Below, piece after piece: positions 34,893 through 44,194 of a stretch of DNA of 44,447 nt; the stretch's first letter is position 1; every line of letters begins with the position of its first letter. The stretch comes from an uncultured Collinsella sp. (GTDB lineage Bacteria > Actinomycetota > Coriobacteriia > Coriobacteriales > Coriobacteriaceae). A model generated the notes under the pieces. It had not been told where the DNA came from. It ran no database searches and was given only the letters and a program-made list of their open reading frames with translations. The DNA is taken from contig UQHW01000017.1 of NCBI GenBank assembly GCA_900540935.1, forward strand, positions 1-44,447, in the 5' to 3' direction. The translations under genes were made by a program, and so were the position numbers.

Positions 34893-35652
34893 TCGCACCC
34901 TTCTCATCGCTGGTAACTGGAAGATGAACAACGACGTCGCCGAGGCCGCCAAACTCGCCGACGAGCTGGCTCAGGCTCTGCCCGAGGTTCCGGCTGGCGT
35001 CGAGGTGCTCGTCTGCCCTCCGACCATCGACATCACCACGGTTCATGACCGCATTCAGGCTGCCCCCATCGCCCTCGGTGCACAGAACGTGTACTGGGAG
35101 GCCAAGGGTGCCTTCACCGGCGAGTCCTCTTGCGACATGCTCAAGTGCGCTGGCTGCACCTACTGCATCATCGGTCACTCCGAGCGTCGCGACTACTTCC
35201 ACGAGACCGACGAGGATCAGAACAAGAAGGCCAAGGCTCTCGTTGCCGCCGGTCTTGTTCCCGTCTTCTGCTGCGGCGAGTCCCTCGAGGTCCGCGAGGC
35301 TGGCACCTATGTCGAGCACGTCGTGAACCAGGTCAAGGCTGGCCTTGCTGGCCTTGAGATCACCTGCCCCAAGCAGGTCGTCGTCGCCTACGAGCCCATC
35401 TGGGCCATCGGCACCGGCAAGACCGCTACCGCCGAGGACGCTCAGGAGGTCTGCGGCGCTATCCGTGAGACCCTCAAGGAGATGTTCGGCGAGGAGCTCG
35501 CCGACGGCATCCGCGTTCTCTACGGCGGTTCCGCCAAGCCCGGCAACATTGCCGAGCTCGTCGCCAAGCCCGACGTTGACGGCGCCCTCGTGGGCGGCGC
35601 TTCGCTCAAGGCTGCCGACTTCGCCTCTATGGTCGTCAAGGCAGGCGAGTAG
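34885..35652 (+). CDS. tpiA: Triosephosphate isomerase
   Basis: This enzyme interconverts dihydroxyacetone phosphate and glyceraldehyde-3-phosphate. The 255-residue protein has the three catalytic regions: GNWKMNN with Lys13, IGHSERR with the histidine (about 98), and AYEPIWAIGTGKTA with the glutamate (about 170). The phosphate-binding LYGGSAKPGN and GALVGGASL follow. The start ATG lies inside the end of pgk, with GTGGAGG upstream. gpmI starts 5 nt after its stop. Confidence 0.98.
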   Translation: MPNRTLLIAGNWKMNNDVAEAAKLADELAQALPEVPAGVEVLVCPPTIDITTVHDRIQAAPIALGAQNVYWEAKGAFTGESSCDMLKCAGCTYCIIGHSERRDYFHETDEDQNKKAKALVAAGLVPVFCCGESLEVREAGTYVEHVVNQVKAGLAGLEITCPKQVVVAYEPIWAIGTGKTATAEDAQEVCGAIRETLKEMFGEELADGIRVLYGGSAKPGNIAELVAKPDVDGALVGGASLKAADFASMVVKAGE

Positions 35653-35657
35653 GACAT

Positions 35658-37211
35658 ATGGCACAGCGTCATCTTCCTGCACTCCTGATCATCATGGATG
35701 GTTGCGGCCTTGCTCCGGCCGATGGCGAGAACGCCGTCGCCGCTGCCAAGACGCCCTTCCTTGATAGCCTGTACGAGAAGTACCCCCACACCACGCTCGG
35801 CGCTTCGGGCGAGGACGTGGGTCTTCCCGATGGCCAGATGGGTAACTCCGAGGTGGGTCACCTCAACATCGGTGCCGGACGCATCGTGTTCCAGGAGCTT
35901 TCGCGCATCAACAACGCCATCAAGGACGGCTCCATCGCCAAGAACGAGGTTTTTGTCAAGGCTATGGACGACGTCAAGGCTGACGGCAAGACTCTCCACC
36001 TCATGGGCCTTATGAGCCCTGGCGGTGTTCATTCTCACATGAACCACGTCGAGGCTCTGGTCAAGATGGCTGCCGAGCACGGTGTCAAGACCGTTCGCGT
36101 CCACGCCTTCATGGATGGCCGCGACGTCGACCCGCAGTCCGGTGCTGGCTACATGAGCGAGTTCTGCGCCTTCCTGGCCAAGATTTCCGAGGAGACCGGT
36201 TGCGACGCTCGCGTTGCCACCGTCTCGGGTCGTTATTGGGCGATGGACCGCGACAACCGTTGGGAGCGCATCCAGCGCGCCTACGACGTCATGGTCAACG
36301 CGTCCGATGCTGATACCGACCCCGTTGCCGGTATCAAGGCCTACTACGAGAAGGACCCGCGCGGCGATGAGTTCGTCGAGCCCTTCGCTGCCCACAACGA
36401 GGGCATTCACGAGGGCGACGCGGCCATCTTCTTCAACTTCCGTCCCGACCGCGCTCGTCAGATGACCCGCGTGTTCACGGACAAGGAGTTCGACGGCTTT
36501 GAGCGCGAGCAGATCAAGCTTTCGCACTTTGTGACGATGACCGAGTACGATCCGACGTTTGACGTCGAGGTCGCCTTCCCCAAGACGTTCCCCGAGAACG
36601 TCCTGGCCGACGTTATCGCCGCCAATGGCCTGAAGCAGCTGCACACTGCCGAGACCGAGAAGTACGCCCACGTGACGTTCTTCCTCAACGGTGGCATCGA
36701 GGAGCCCAAGGAGGGCGAGGAGCGCGTGCTCGTCGCTTCCCCCAAGGTCGCTACCTACGATCTGCAGCCCGAGATGAGCGCTCCCAAGGTTACCGAGAAG
36801 CTCGTCGCCGCCATCAACGAGGATCGCGCTGATTTCTACATCGTGAACTTCGCGAACTGCGACATGGTTGGTCACACCGGTGTCTTCGACGCTGCCGTTA
36901 AGGCTGTCGAGGCTGTTGACGATGCCCTGTCCAAGGTTGTCCCGGCGATTCTCGCCAAGGGCGGCTTTGCACTGATTACCGCCGACCACGGCAACGCCGA
37001 TCACATGTTTGACGTTGCTTCCGACGGTTCCAAGCATCCGTTTACGGCTCACACCACCAACCGCGTGCCGTTCATCATCGTTGATGAGAAGGCACAGCTC
37101 ACCGGTATCGAGGACGGCCGTCTTTCCGATATCGCTCCGACCATGCTCACCATGGCTGGTATTGAGCCTTCCGCCGAGATGACGGGCCGCGTGCTCGCCA
37201 CCGAGGCCTAA
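35658..37211 (+). CDS. gpmI: Cofactor-independent phosphoglycerate mutase
   Basis: This enzyme interconverts 3- and 2-phosphoglycerate with two metal ions, without 2,3-bisphosphoglycerate. The 517-residue protein belongs to the alkaline phosphatase superfamily: Asp14 in IIMDGCG, the phosphoserine Ser64 in GQMGNSEVGHLNIGAGR, the arginine-rich FFNFRPDRARQ, and the metal-binding C-terminal TADHGNADHM. Length is typical. The ribosome binding site GAGTAGGA overlaps the tpiA stop, so it is cotranscribed. A strong terminator follows. Confidence 0.98.
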   Translation: MAQRHLPALLIIMDGCGLAPADGENAVAAAKTPFLDSLYEKYPHTTLGASGEDVGLPDGQMGNSEVGHLNIGAGRIVFQELSRINNAIKDGSIAKNEVFVKAMDDVKADGKTLHLMGLMSPGGVHSHMNHVEALVKMAAEHGVKTVRVHAFMDGRDVDPQSGAGYMSEFCAFLAKISEETGCDARVATVSGRYWAMDRDNRWERIQRAYDVMVNASDADTDPVAGIKAYYEKDPRGDEFVEPFAAHNEGIHEGDAAIFFNFRPDRARQMTRVFTDKEFDGFEREQIKLSHFVTMTEYDPTFDVEVAFPKTFPENVLADVIAANGLKQLHTAETEKYAHVTFFLNGGIEEPKEGEERVLVASPKVATYDLQPEMSAPKVTEKLVAAINEDRADFYIVNFANCDMVGHTGVFDAAVKAVEAVDDALSKVVPAILAKGGFALITADHGNADHMFDVASDGSKHPFTAHTTNRVPFIIVDEKAQLTGIEDGRLSDIAPTMLTMAGIEPSAEMTGRVLATEA

Positions 37212-37236
37212 TAGAAAACAAATACCGTTTTCTAGT

Positions 37237-37271
37237 AAGGGGGTTGTCCACAACCGGACAACCCCCTTTTT
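37237..37271 (+). terminator. Terminator after gpmI
   Basis: A perfect 13-bp stem, AAGGGGGTTGTCC with GGACAACCCCCTT, has a six-base loop and runs into TTTTT. A smaller AGAAAAC/GTTTTCT hairpin precedes it (37213-37233). Confidence 0.95.
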
Positions 37272-37375
37272 GGTATTTCTGCCATTTCTACCCCGTCCCC
37301 GAGTGGCAGGTAGGGGAGAGCGGGGGATTGTGGTACAGTACTGGAGTTTGAACTGTTCTATTAAGGAGCTTATCT

Positions 37376-37630
37376 ATGGGTCCGTTCCAGATTCTTCTGT
37401 TTGTCGTTTGGGCTGTCTCTGCCGTGGCGCTGACGATTCTCGTCCTGATGCATTCCGGTAAGGGCACCGGCGTTTCGGATATGATCGCTAGCTCGCTGTA
37501 TAACTCCAGCTCTGCCACGGGCGTCATGGAGCAGAACCTCGATCGCCTGACGGTAATTATGGCCGTTGTTTTTGCCGTGTGCGTCGTCCTGTGCATGTTC
37601 TTCTTCCCGCAGGGCATCGTCGGCTACTAA
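37376..37630 (+). CDS. secG: Preprotein translocase subunit SecG
   Basis: SecG is the small accessory membrane subunit of the SecYEG channel. The 84-residue protein has two hydrophobic helices (about 4-24 and 57-78) separated by the family loop HSGKGTGVSDMIASS. Length is normal. The start ATG follows TTAAGGAGCTTATCT. It lies after a terminator, with a -10-like TACAGT at 37334-37339, so it has its own promoter. In many Gram-positive genomes secG follows the glycolytic genes, as here. Confidence 0.95.
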   Translation: MGPFQILLFVVWAVSAVALTILVLMHSGKGTGVSDMIASSLYNSSSATGVMEQNLDRLTVIMAVVFAVCVVLCMFFFPQGIVGY

Positions 37631-37655
37631 GCATCGGCGTATATACGTTTGTAAT

Positions 37656-37682
37656 GGGTCTTGCAGGTGCGGGACCCTTTTT
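37656..37682 (+). terminator. Terminator after secG
   Basis: GGGTC pairs with GACCC over a 12-base loop, followed by TTTTT. The stem is short but the U tract is good and it is placed just after the gene. Confidence 0.7.
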
Positions 37683-37923
37683 GTTTACATATTTGTAACA
37701 GAGTCAAAATATCCCCACATACTTCGCCCAACTAAAGAAATTCTTGACCGTTGACCGGAATTAGCCCCAAATCGTGCATAAAATGCGCTACTGTATTGCG
37801 AAACGTTGGTCCGTTGTGCATAACCAGCCATAGCAACGGGCGGCGTTTTAATGGTTCGGATCGGATTGTCTCGACATGTGTCCGACTGAACATTTCTTTG
37901 TCCTATCTCATAAGGAGGATGGC
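37683..37923 (+). promoter_or_regulatory. Promoter/leader region of the second ABC operon
   Basis: No gene is seen. Two copies of TTGACC (37744-37749 and 37751-37756) could supply a -35 box. CATAAA (37777-37782) or TACTGT (37789-37794) are possible -10 boxes, but spacings are poor. A CCGTTG/CAACGG hairpin (about 37811-37838) lies in the leader, and CATAAGGAGGATGGC gives a strong ribosome binding site. Confidence 0.4.
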
Positions 37924-39600
37924 ATGGCTGATTCTATGTTCCACCAGCCCGTTATGGGTCGTCGCGCCTTCGTTGGCGGTACCCTTGCTGCGAGCTCCAT
38001 GGCTTTTCTTGCCGCATGCGGCAAGAAGGGCGGCGACGCTTCCGGTTCTGAGTCCGGTTCGACGCTGAACTTCTACATCAACAACCCGGTCTGCATCGAC
38101 CCCTACAACGTCCAGGAGGACCAGGGCACTCAGGTCGAGTATCAGCTCTTTGACGCTCTGACCTCTTACGACGCCGAGAAGGGCGAGATCGTTCCGCTGG
38201 CTTGCGAGTCCTTTGAGTCCAACGACGACGCCACCGAGTTTACCTTCAAGATCAAGAAGGCCAAGTTCCACAACGGTGACGACGTTACCTCCAAGTCCTT
38301 CAAGCTCGGTTGGGAGCGTCTGGTCAACACCAAGTCGGCCATCGCTACCGAGTACGGCCCTTCCGAGGTCTCCTATCACCTTTCCATGGTCGAGGGATAT
38401 GACGACCTGCTTGCCGGTAACGCTACCGAGCTCAGCGGCGTTACGTGCCCCGACGATGAGACCCTCGTCGTCAAGCTGTCTTCCGCTTACGCTGACTTCC
38501 CCTTCGTCGCCTCTCATCCGGCTCTGGCCCCGGTTCCCGAGTGCGCCGAGTCCGATGTCAAGAGCTTCTATCTTGCCCCGGTCGGTAACGGCCCGTTCAT
38601 GATGGACGGCAAGTGGGAGGATGGCCAGGAGATTAACGTCAAGAAGTTCGACGATTACTATGGCGACAAGGCCAAGATCGATGGCATCCACTTCCAGGTC
38701 ATCAAGGACATGGAGACCGCTTACAAGGAGTTCCAGGCCGGTAACCTCGATGTCTGCGACGTTCCCGTCGCTCAGATCGATGCCGCCAAGAAGGATCGCG
38801 GCGTGTCCAAGGACGGCTACACCATGGGTGACGGCGAGCGCATGCTGCTCGGCGCCGAGCCTTCCACGTACTATCTGACCTGCAACACCACGGCCGAGCC
38901 GTTCAACAACGCCGACCTGCGTAGGGGCATCTCCCTGGCCATCAACCGTGAGGCCATCTGCAAGACCATCTTCAAGGGTACCCGTACCCCTGCCGACGGC
39001 ATTGTTCCTCCGGGCATCGATGGCTACAAGGAGGGCGCATGGGAGTTCTGCGCCTACGATGTCGACAAGGCTAACGAGTACCTCGACAAGGTTGCTCCCG
39101 CTGGCGCTAACGGGGATCGTGGCATTAGCGTGACCCTGTCCTACAACCAGGACGGCGGTCACAAGGAGATCATGGAGTCCATCATCGGCGACCTCGCCAA
39201 GGTTGGCGTTACCGCTGTCTCCGATACCCCTGAGTGGTCTGCCCTGCTCGAGCAGTATCAGAACTTTAACTATCAGTTCGGTCGTCTGGGTTGGATTGCC
39301 GACTACCCGATCATGGACAACTTCCTGTATCCGCTGTTCCACTCCGACTCCCTCGGTGGCGACAACCGCTCCGGTTACAACAATCCCGAGTTCGACGCCA
39401 AGGTCGACGAGGCTCGTACTATTGTTGACGACGAGGAGCGCGTCGCTAAGATGCAGGAGGCCGACGCAATGGTCGCTGCCGACTGCCCGGTCATCCCGAT
39501 TATGTTCTACACGCACACCATCGCCGGCTCCGATCGCATCAAGCACCTCTATGTCGATCCGCAGAAGCACGCCGATCTGGGTACCGCTGAGCTCGCCTAA
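37924..39600 (+). CDS. Oligopeptide-type ABC transporter substrate-binding lipoprotein
   Basis: This is the extracellular binding protein of a peptide-type importer. The 558-residue protein has a twin-arginine stretch (GRRAFVGGT, 12-20) and a lipobox ending at Cys32 (AFLAAC), then a family 5 (OppA-like) domain with YNVQEDQGTQVEYQLFDAL and ITFKIKKAKF-like strands, and the central INREAICKTIF segment. It resembles OppA more than the binding protein at 19953 does. ATG 37924 follows AAGGAGG. Four transporter genes follow. The peptide class bound cannot be read from the sequence. Confidence 0.92.
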   Translation: MADSMFHQPVMGRRAFVGGTLAASSMAFLAACGKKGGDASGSESGSTLNFYINNPVCIDPYNVQEDQGTQVEYQLFDALTSYDAEKGEIVPLACESFESNDDATEFTFKIKKAKFHNGDDVTSKSFKLGWERLVNTKSAIATEYGPSEVSYHLSMVEGYDDLLAGNATELSGVTCPDDETLVVKLSSAYADFPFVASHPALAPVPECAESDVKSFYLAPVGNGPFMMDGKWEDGQEINVKKFDDYYGDKAKIDGIHFQVIKDMETAYKEFQAGNLDVCDVPVAQIDAAKKDRGVSKDGYTMGDGERMLLGAEPSTYYLTCNTTAEPFNNADLRRGISLAINREAICKTIFKGTRTPADGIVPPGIDGYKEGAWEFCAYDVDKANEYLDKVAPAGANGDRGISVTLSYNQDGGHKEIMESIIGDLAKVGVTAVSDTPEWSALLEQYQNFNYQFGRLGWIADYPIMDNFLYPLFHSDSLGGDNRSGYNNPEFDAKVDEARTIVDDEERVAKMQEADAMVAADCPVIPIMFYTHTIAGSDRIKHLYVDPQKHADLGTAELA

Positions 39601-39696
39601 GAGTTTGCAGCTTCCGTGAGGGTCAAGTATTTACGTAGACCTCATGGGAAACATACAGTTCTCCCTAACCTGGGGTAAACTGGCTGATGGTAATTT

Positions 39697-39730
39697 TGGG
39701 ATGCCGGTCTGGCGATCGGCATCCCATTTA
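39697..39730 (+). terminator. Attenuating hairpin between binding-protein and permease genes
   Basis: TGGGATGCCG pairs perfectly with CGGCATCCCA around a 10-nt loop, followed by TTTAGG. It has the same position as the hairpin at 21629 in the first ABC operon and probably lowers permease expression relative to the binding protein. Confidence 0.75.
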
Positions 39731-39756
39731 GGTTAATCCCTAGATAGGGGAGTGGT

Positions 39757-40794
39757 ATGGGTAAGTACATCGTTAAACGTGTGCTTCAGTTCATCCCGGT
39801 GTTTTTGGGCGTTACGCTGATTCTGTTCGCCCTCCAGAATATCGTGCCGGGAGATCCGATCAAGCTGATCGGTGGAGACAAGGCTCTGTCCCCCGAGGTG
39901 GAGCTTCAGCTTCGCGTTCGCTATCACCTGGTCCAGACGGACGAGGACGGCAACGCGATCCTTGACGAGAACGGCGACCCCGTTCAAACGTCGCTCGTGG
40001 ACCGTTACTTGTATTACATGAACGGCCTACTTCATGGCGATCTGGGCAATTCGTATCAGCGCAAGCTGCCGGTTACGGATATCTTTGCCCAGAAGTATCC
40101 GTATACGGTCAAACTTGCCGCGTGCGCCATCGTGCTCGAGGCAATTATGGGTATCGGTGCGGGTATCATTTCGGCGGTAAAGCGTTATTCCTTCTGGGAT
40201 ATTTTGGTAACGCTCACCACGTCGATCCTCGTTGCGGTCCCGGCCTTCTGGCTCGGTATGTTGCTGCAGCTGTTCTTCGGCGTCATCCTCAAGGACGCCA
40301 CGGGCGGTGCAATCTCCATGCCGATCTCGGGTGCCGGCGGTTCCAGCTCTCAGTATCAGGATTGGATGCACTATGTGCTTCCGACCATTACGCTGGCTTC
40401 GGTTTCGACCGCTTATGCTGCCCGCATTATGCGCTCGCAGCTGCTTGACGTCATGAACCAGGATTACATCCGTACGGCAAAGGCGAAGGGTCTCTCCAAT
40501 CGCGCGATCATCGTCAAGCATGCGCTTAAGAATGCACTCATCCCCGTCGTTACCTATATTGGTGTCGACTTTGGTGGCATGCTTTCGGGCGCCATCCTGA
40601 CCGAGACGGTCTTTAACTGGCCCGGTATCGGCTATGAGGTCTATCGCGCCATTAGCATGCGTGACTGGCCCATCGTTATGGGCGGCGTTACGCTCATCGT
40701 CGTCGTCGTTATGGTGATCAACCTGCTCGTCGACATTAGCTATGCATTCCTCGACCCACGCATCCGCCTTGGCGGTCCGTCGGATAAGGCCTAA
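39757..40794 (+). CDS. oppB: Oligopeptide ABC transporter permease OppB
   Basis: This is a membrane subunit of the peptide importer. The 345-residue protein starts with the OppB pattern KYIVKRVLQFIPVFLGVTLI and has NIVPGDPIKLIGGD, about six helices and the EAA loop QLLDVMNQDYIRTAKAKGLS (about 228-247). It has an extracellular insertion of about 40 residues (35-85) usual for this family. The start ATG follows AGGGGAGTGGT. oppC follows 14 nt later. Confidence 0.94.
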   Translation: MGKYIVKRVLQFIPVFLGVTLILFALQNIVPGDPIKLIGGDKALSPEVELQLRVRYHLVQTDEDGNAILDENGDPVQTSLVDRYLYYMNGLLHGDLGNSYQRKLPVTDIFAQKYPYTVKLAACAIVLEAIMGIGAGIISAVKRYSFWDILVTLTTSILVAVPAFWLGMLLQLFFGVILKDATGGAISMPISGAGGSSSQYQDWMHYVLPTITLASVSTAYAARIMRSQLLDVMNQDYIRTAKAKGLSNRAIIVKHALKNALIPVVTYIGVDFGGMLSGAILTETVFNWPGIGYEVYRAISMRDWPIVMGGVTLIVVVVMVINLLVDISYAFLDPRIRLGGPSDKA

Positions 40795-40808
40795 GGGAGG
40801 TACGTCTC

Positions 40809-41744
40809 ATGCAGGAAACTGATTCTCAGTCTCAGGAGCAGGCTACCGCCACCAAGGCCGCATCTGCTCCCGCCAAGTCCCGCACGCTGTGGGGCGACGC
40901 TTTTAAGCGTCTTCGTAAGAACAAGCTCGCCGTTATCGGTGTCTGCTGGATCATCATCGTCGTTGTGGTTGCACTGACCGCAGATCTGTGGGCTAAGCCC
41001 TGGCTCGGTTCGCCGACGGCTTCCGACTCGACCACCATGGCCGAGACGTCGCTGCTGGCTCCGTGTGCAGAGCACCCGTTTGGCACCGACGCCCTTGGTC
41101 GTGACATTCTCGTCCGCGTTATCTACGGTGCGCGCGTTTCGCTGTCCGTCGGCATTATGGCCACCGCGATCTCCACGCTGATCGGTCTGGTCATGGGTGC
41201 TCTGGCGGGTTTCTACGGCGGCATCTGGGATACGATCATCATGCGCTGTGCGGACATCTTCCTGGCGTTCCCGTACGTGCTGTTCGTTGTCGCCATGATC
41301 GCCGTTATCGGCCGTGGCCTTCAGAACGTCTTTATCGCCATCGGTATTCTCGGCTGGCCTTCGATTGCGCGCGTCTTCCGCTCTGCAATCCTGACGATCA
41401 AGGAAAACGACTATGTTGATGCTGCGCGCGCGATGGGTGCATCTGATGCTCGTATCGTCGTGCGTCACATCTTCCCGAACTCCGTCGCCTCCATCGTGGT
41501 CTACGCGACCATGAACATTGGTGGCGCCATTCTGACCGAGTCCGCTCTGTCCTTCCTCGGCATGGGCGTTATTCCGCCTACGCCTTCGTGGGGCTCCATG
41601 ATTCAGGACGGTCAGCAGTATCTTCTGACCGCTCCCTGGATGATGATCATGCCCGGTCTGGCAATTCTCTCGACGGTGCTCGCCTTCACCCTGTTGGGTG
41701 ATGGTCTGCGCGACGCCCTCGACGTCAAGATGAAGGACGCATAA
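40809..41744 (+). CDS. oppC: Oligopeptide ABC transporter permease OppC
   Basis: This is the second membrane subunit. The 311-residue protein has a Thr/Ala/Lys-rich cytoplasmic N-terminus (about 35 residues), the OppC motif HPFGTDALGRDILVRVIYGAR and the EAA loop KENDYVDAARAMGASDARI. The start ATG follows AAGGGAGGTACGTCTC. It is a free-standing permease, in contrast to the fused version at 22684. Confidence 0.94.
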   Translation: MQETDSQSQEQATATKAASAPAKSRTLWGDAFKRLRKNKLAVIGVCWIIIVVVVALTADLWAKPWLGSPTASDSTTMAETSLLAPCAEHPFGTDALGRDILVRVIYGARVSLSVGIMATAISTLIGLVMGALAGFYGGIWDTIIMRCADIFLAFPYVLFVVAMIAVIGRGLQNVFIAIGILGWPSIARVFRSAILTIKENDYVDAARAMGASDARIVVRHIFPNSVASIVVYATMNIGGAILTESALSFLGMGVIPPTPSWGSMIQDGQQYLLTAPWMMIMPGLAILSTVLAFTLLGDGLRDALDVKMKDA

Positions 41745-41746
41745 GG

Positions 41747-42838
41747 ATGAAGAAGAACAAGAACTATGTGGACCTGAAGGACCAGCCGGTTCCTGAGGGC
41801 CAGCATCTGCTCGAGGTCGATGACCTTAAGATGTATTTCCACACCGAGGATGGCGTCGTTCGCGCTGTCGACGGTGTCTCCTACACGCTCGATCGCGGCG
41901 AGACCCTTGGCGTCGTCGGTGAGTCCGGCTCCGGTAAGTCCGTGACCGCCATGACCATCATGGGCCTTATTTCGATGCCACCGGGGAAGATCGAGGGCGG
42001 CGACGTTCGCTATCGCGGTCGTTCTATCCTCGAGATGACCGAGGAAGAGATGCAGCACATTCGCGGCAACGATATCGCGATGATCTTTCAAGATCCTATG
42101 ACCTCCTTGAACCCGGTCTATAAGATCGGCAAGCAGGTGGGTGAGGGCCTTCGTCTGCACCGTGGCTACTCCAAGCAGGAGGCACTCAAGCGTGCCACCG
42201 AGCTTTTGGACCTCGTTGGCATTCCCGAGCCCGAGAAGCGCGTCAATGAGTATCCGCACCAGTTCTCTGGCGGTATGCGTCAGCGCGTCATGATCGCTAT
42301 GGCTCTTGCCTGCGACCCCGATATTCTGATTGCCGACGAGCCCACGACTGCCTTGGACGTTACCATTCAGGCTCAGATTATTGAGCTTATGCAGGAAATG
42401 CAGGAGAAGAACGGCAACGCCATCATCATGATCACCCATGACCTGGGCGTTGTCGCCGATATGGCTGACAAGATCATGGTTATGTACGCCGGCCGTCCCG
42501 TCGAGTTCGGTACTGCTGAGGAAATCTTCTACGAGAGCCGCCACCCCTACACCTGGGGCCTTATCCGCTCCATCCCGGAGCAGGCCATCGAAGAGAAGAA
42601 GCCTCTTACGCCGATTCACGGCAACCCGCCTTCGCTCATGAACCTGCCTGAGGGCTGCGTCTTCTCTCCTCGCTGCCCCTATGCGACGGACAAGTGCCGC
42701 AAGCAGCGCCCCGAGCGCGTTGTCACCGAGTCTGGTCATTACTCTGCGTGCCACTACTCCGGTGACCCCGAGTTCCTCAAGAACGCTCCTGAGACGTCCC
42801 GTACGCGCAAGGATTCCAAGAAGGGAGGCGAGGCGTAA
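41747..42838 (+). CDS. oppD: Oligopeptide ABC transporter ATPase OppD
   Basis: This ATPase powers the importer. The 363-residue protein has Walker A GESGSGKS (58-65), signature FSGGMRQRVMIAMAL, Walker B ILIADEPTTALD and the switch HDLGVV. The C-terminal oligopeptide tail is complete, with the cysteine set CVFSPRCPYATDKCRKQ and a later C. Its stop overlaps the oppF start by one base, TAATG. The start ATG is 2 nt after the oppC stop. Confidence 0.95.
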   Translation: MKKNKNYVDLKDQPVPEGQHLLEVDDLKMYFHTEDGVVRAVDGVSYTLDRGETLGVVGESGSGKSVTAMTIMGLISMPPGKIEGGDVRYRGRSILEMTEEEMQHIRGNDIAMIFQDPMTSLNPVYKIGKQVGEGLRLHRGYSKQEALKRATELLDLVGIPEPEKRVNEYPHQFSGGMRQRVMIAMALACDPDILIADEPTTALDVTIQAQIIELMQEMQEKNGNAIIMITHDLGVVADMADKIMVMYAGRPVEFGTAEEIFYESRHPYTWGLIRSIPEQAIEEKKPLTPIHGNPPSLMNLPEGCVFSPRCPYATDKCRKQRPERVVTESGHYSACHYSGDPEFLKNAPETSRTRKDSKKGGEA

Positions 42839-43866
42839 TGGCAGATACCAACGAGCGCACTCCGCTGCTGAAGGTCGAGCACCTCTCTAAGGAGTTTCCC
42901 GCTGAGTCCGGCATGTTCGCCAAGCGCTTCTCCAAGCGTGTCGTCTCTGCTGTAAATGACATCTCTTTTGAGATTTATCCTGGCGAGACCTTTGGTCTGG
43001 TTGGCGAGTCTGGTTGCGGCAAGTCCACGACGGGCCGCACCATCATGCGTCTGACCAAGCCGACCGCCGGTAAGGTGTTCTTCCAGGGCAAAGATGTTGC
43101 AGAGATGAGCAAGCATGAGATCAAGGACATGCGTCGCGAGATGCAGTTTATCTTCCAGGATCCTTATGCTTCGCTCAACCCTCGTATGACCATCGGAGAG
43201 ATTGTCTCCGAGCCCATGACCATTCATGGCGTAGGTACCAAGGAGGAGCGTATCGAGCGCGTCCGCGAGCTGCTGGACGTCGTCGGTCTGAATCCCGAGC
43301 ACATCAACCGCTATCCGCACGAGTTCTCGGGCGGTCAGCGTCAGCGTGTCGGCATTGCCCGCGCGTTTGCTCTGAAGCCCAAGCTGATTATCTGCGACGA
43401 GCCGGTTTCTGCTCTGGATGTGTCCATTCAGGCCCAGGTTTTGAACCTGCTGAAGGAGCTTCAGGATAAGTTCGGTACTGCATATCTGTTTATCGCCCAC
43501 GACTTGTCCGTCGTGCAGCACATCTCCGATCGCGTTGCCGTTATGTATCTGGGTAAGATGGTCGAGGTTTCGGACTGGAAGACGCTCTACAGCGAGCCTC
43601 ACCATCCGTACACGCAGTCGCTGCTGTCTGCCGTGCCGGTTCCCGATCCTGATATCCAGAAGACCCGCAAGCGCATCATCCTCGCTGGCGACCCGCCGTC
43701 GCCGCTGGATCCGCCGACCGGCTGCCGTTTCCACACGCGCTGCCCGATCGCGCAGGGCATCTGCTCTGAGAAGCTTCCCGAGTTTAAGGAAGTCGCACCG
43801 GGCCACTGCTGCGCCTGCCACTTCGCGGAGCCGTTCCCGATCAAGGAATCGCACATCGACCTGTAG
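42838..43866 (+). CDS. oppF: Oligopeptide ABC transporter ATPase OppF
   Basis: This is the second ATPase. The 342-residue protein has Walker A GESGCGKS (56-63), signature FSGGQRQRVGIARAF, Walker B LIICDEPVSALD, the switch histidine in FIAHDLS and the Cys-containing tail GCRFHTRCPIAQGIC. It is coupled to oppD by the TAATG overlap and is the last gene of the operon; an extraordinary hairpin begins 17 nt after its stop. Confidence 0.95.
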   Translation: MADTNERTPLLKVEHLSKEFPAESGMFAKRFSKRVVSAVNDISFEIYPGETFGLVGESGCGKSTTGRTIMRLTKPTAGKVFFQGKDVAEMSKHEIKDMRREMQFIFQDPYASLNPRMTIGEIVSEPMTIHGVGTKEERIERVRELLDVVGLNPEHINRYPHEFSGGQRQRVGIARAFALKPKLIICDEPVSALDVSIQAQVLNLLKELQDKFGTAYLFIAHDLSVVQHISDRVAVMYLGKMVEVSDWKTLYSEPHHPYTQSLLSAVPVPDPDIQKTRKRIILAGDPPSPLDPPTGCRFHTRCPIAQGICSEKLPEFKEVAPGHCCACHFAEPFPIKESHIDL

Positions 43867-43882
43867 CCGGTTGTTATCGTCC

Positions 43883-44014
43883 GGGCCCGTGCTGGACTTA
43901 GTTTTCAGAACGTCCTCGACCATGGAAACCCCCTTATCCTGCTCCTTCGGAGCCGCGGATAAGGGGGTTTCCTGGTCTGCGGAATGTTCTGAAAACTAAG
44001 TCCAGCACGGGCCC
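43883..44014. repeat. 132-nt near-perfect palindromic element A
   Basis: Outer arms 43883-43911 and 43986-44014 are perfect 29-bp complements, starting GGGCCCGTGCTGG. Inside are short TCC/GGA and GACCA/TGGTC pairs, then a perfect 16-bp stem (43924-43939 with 43957-43972) and an apical GCTCC-TTC-GGAGC hairpin. It may act as a terminator for the opp operon, but it is far larger than any other terminator here. No target-site duplication is evident at its edges. Confidence 0.9.
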
Positions 44015-44078
44015 TGTGTTACCACTGCAGAGGGGTGCGATTCCTTGATCGCTCACTTAATCTAATGGGAAAGATAGC

Positions 44079-44104
44079 GAGGCCGGAGCTTTAGCTCCGG
44101 CCTC
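44079..44104 (+). terminator. Terminator between the two large palindromes
   Basis: A perfect 11-bp stem, GAGGCCGGAGC with GCTCCGGCCTC, has a TTTA loop and is followed by CTTATATAAG. The U tract is weak. It may end opp transcription that passes element A. Confidence 0.65.
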
Positions 44105-44194
44105 CTTATATAAGGGCTAGGCAAAGCCGAGCCACTAAATTTATATCAGCTCCCAGAACATGTTTGAGAACTGTGCCTGAAGTATGTATTTGCA

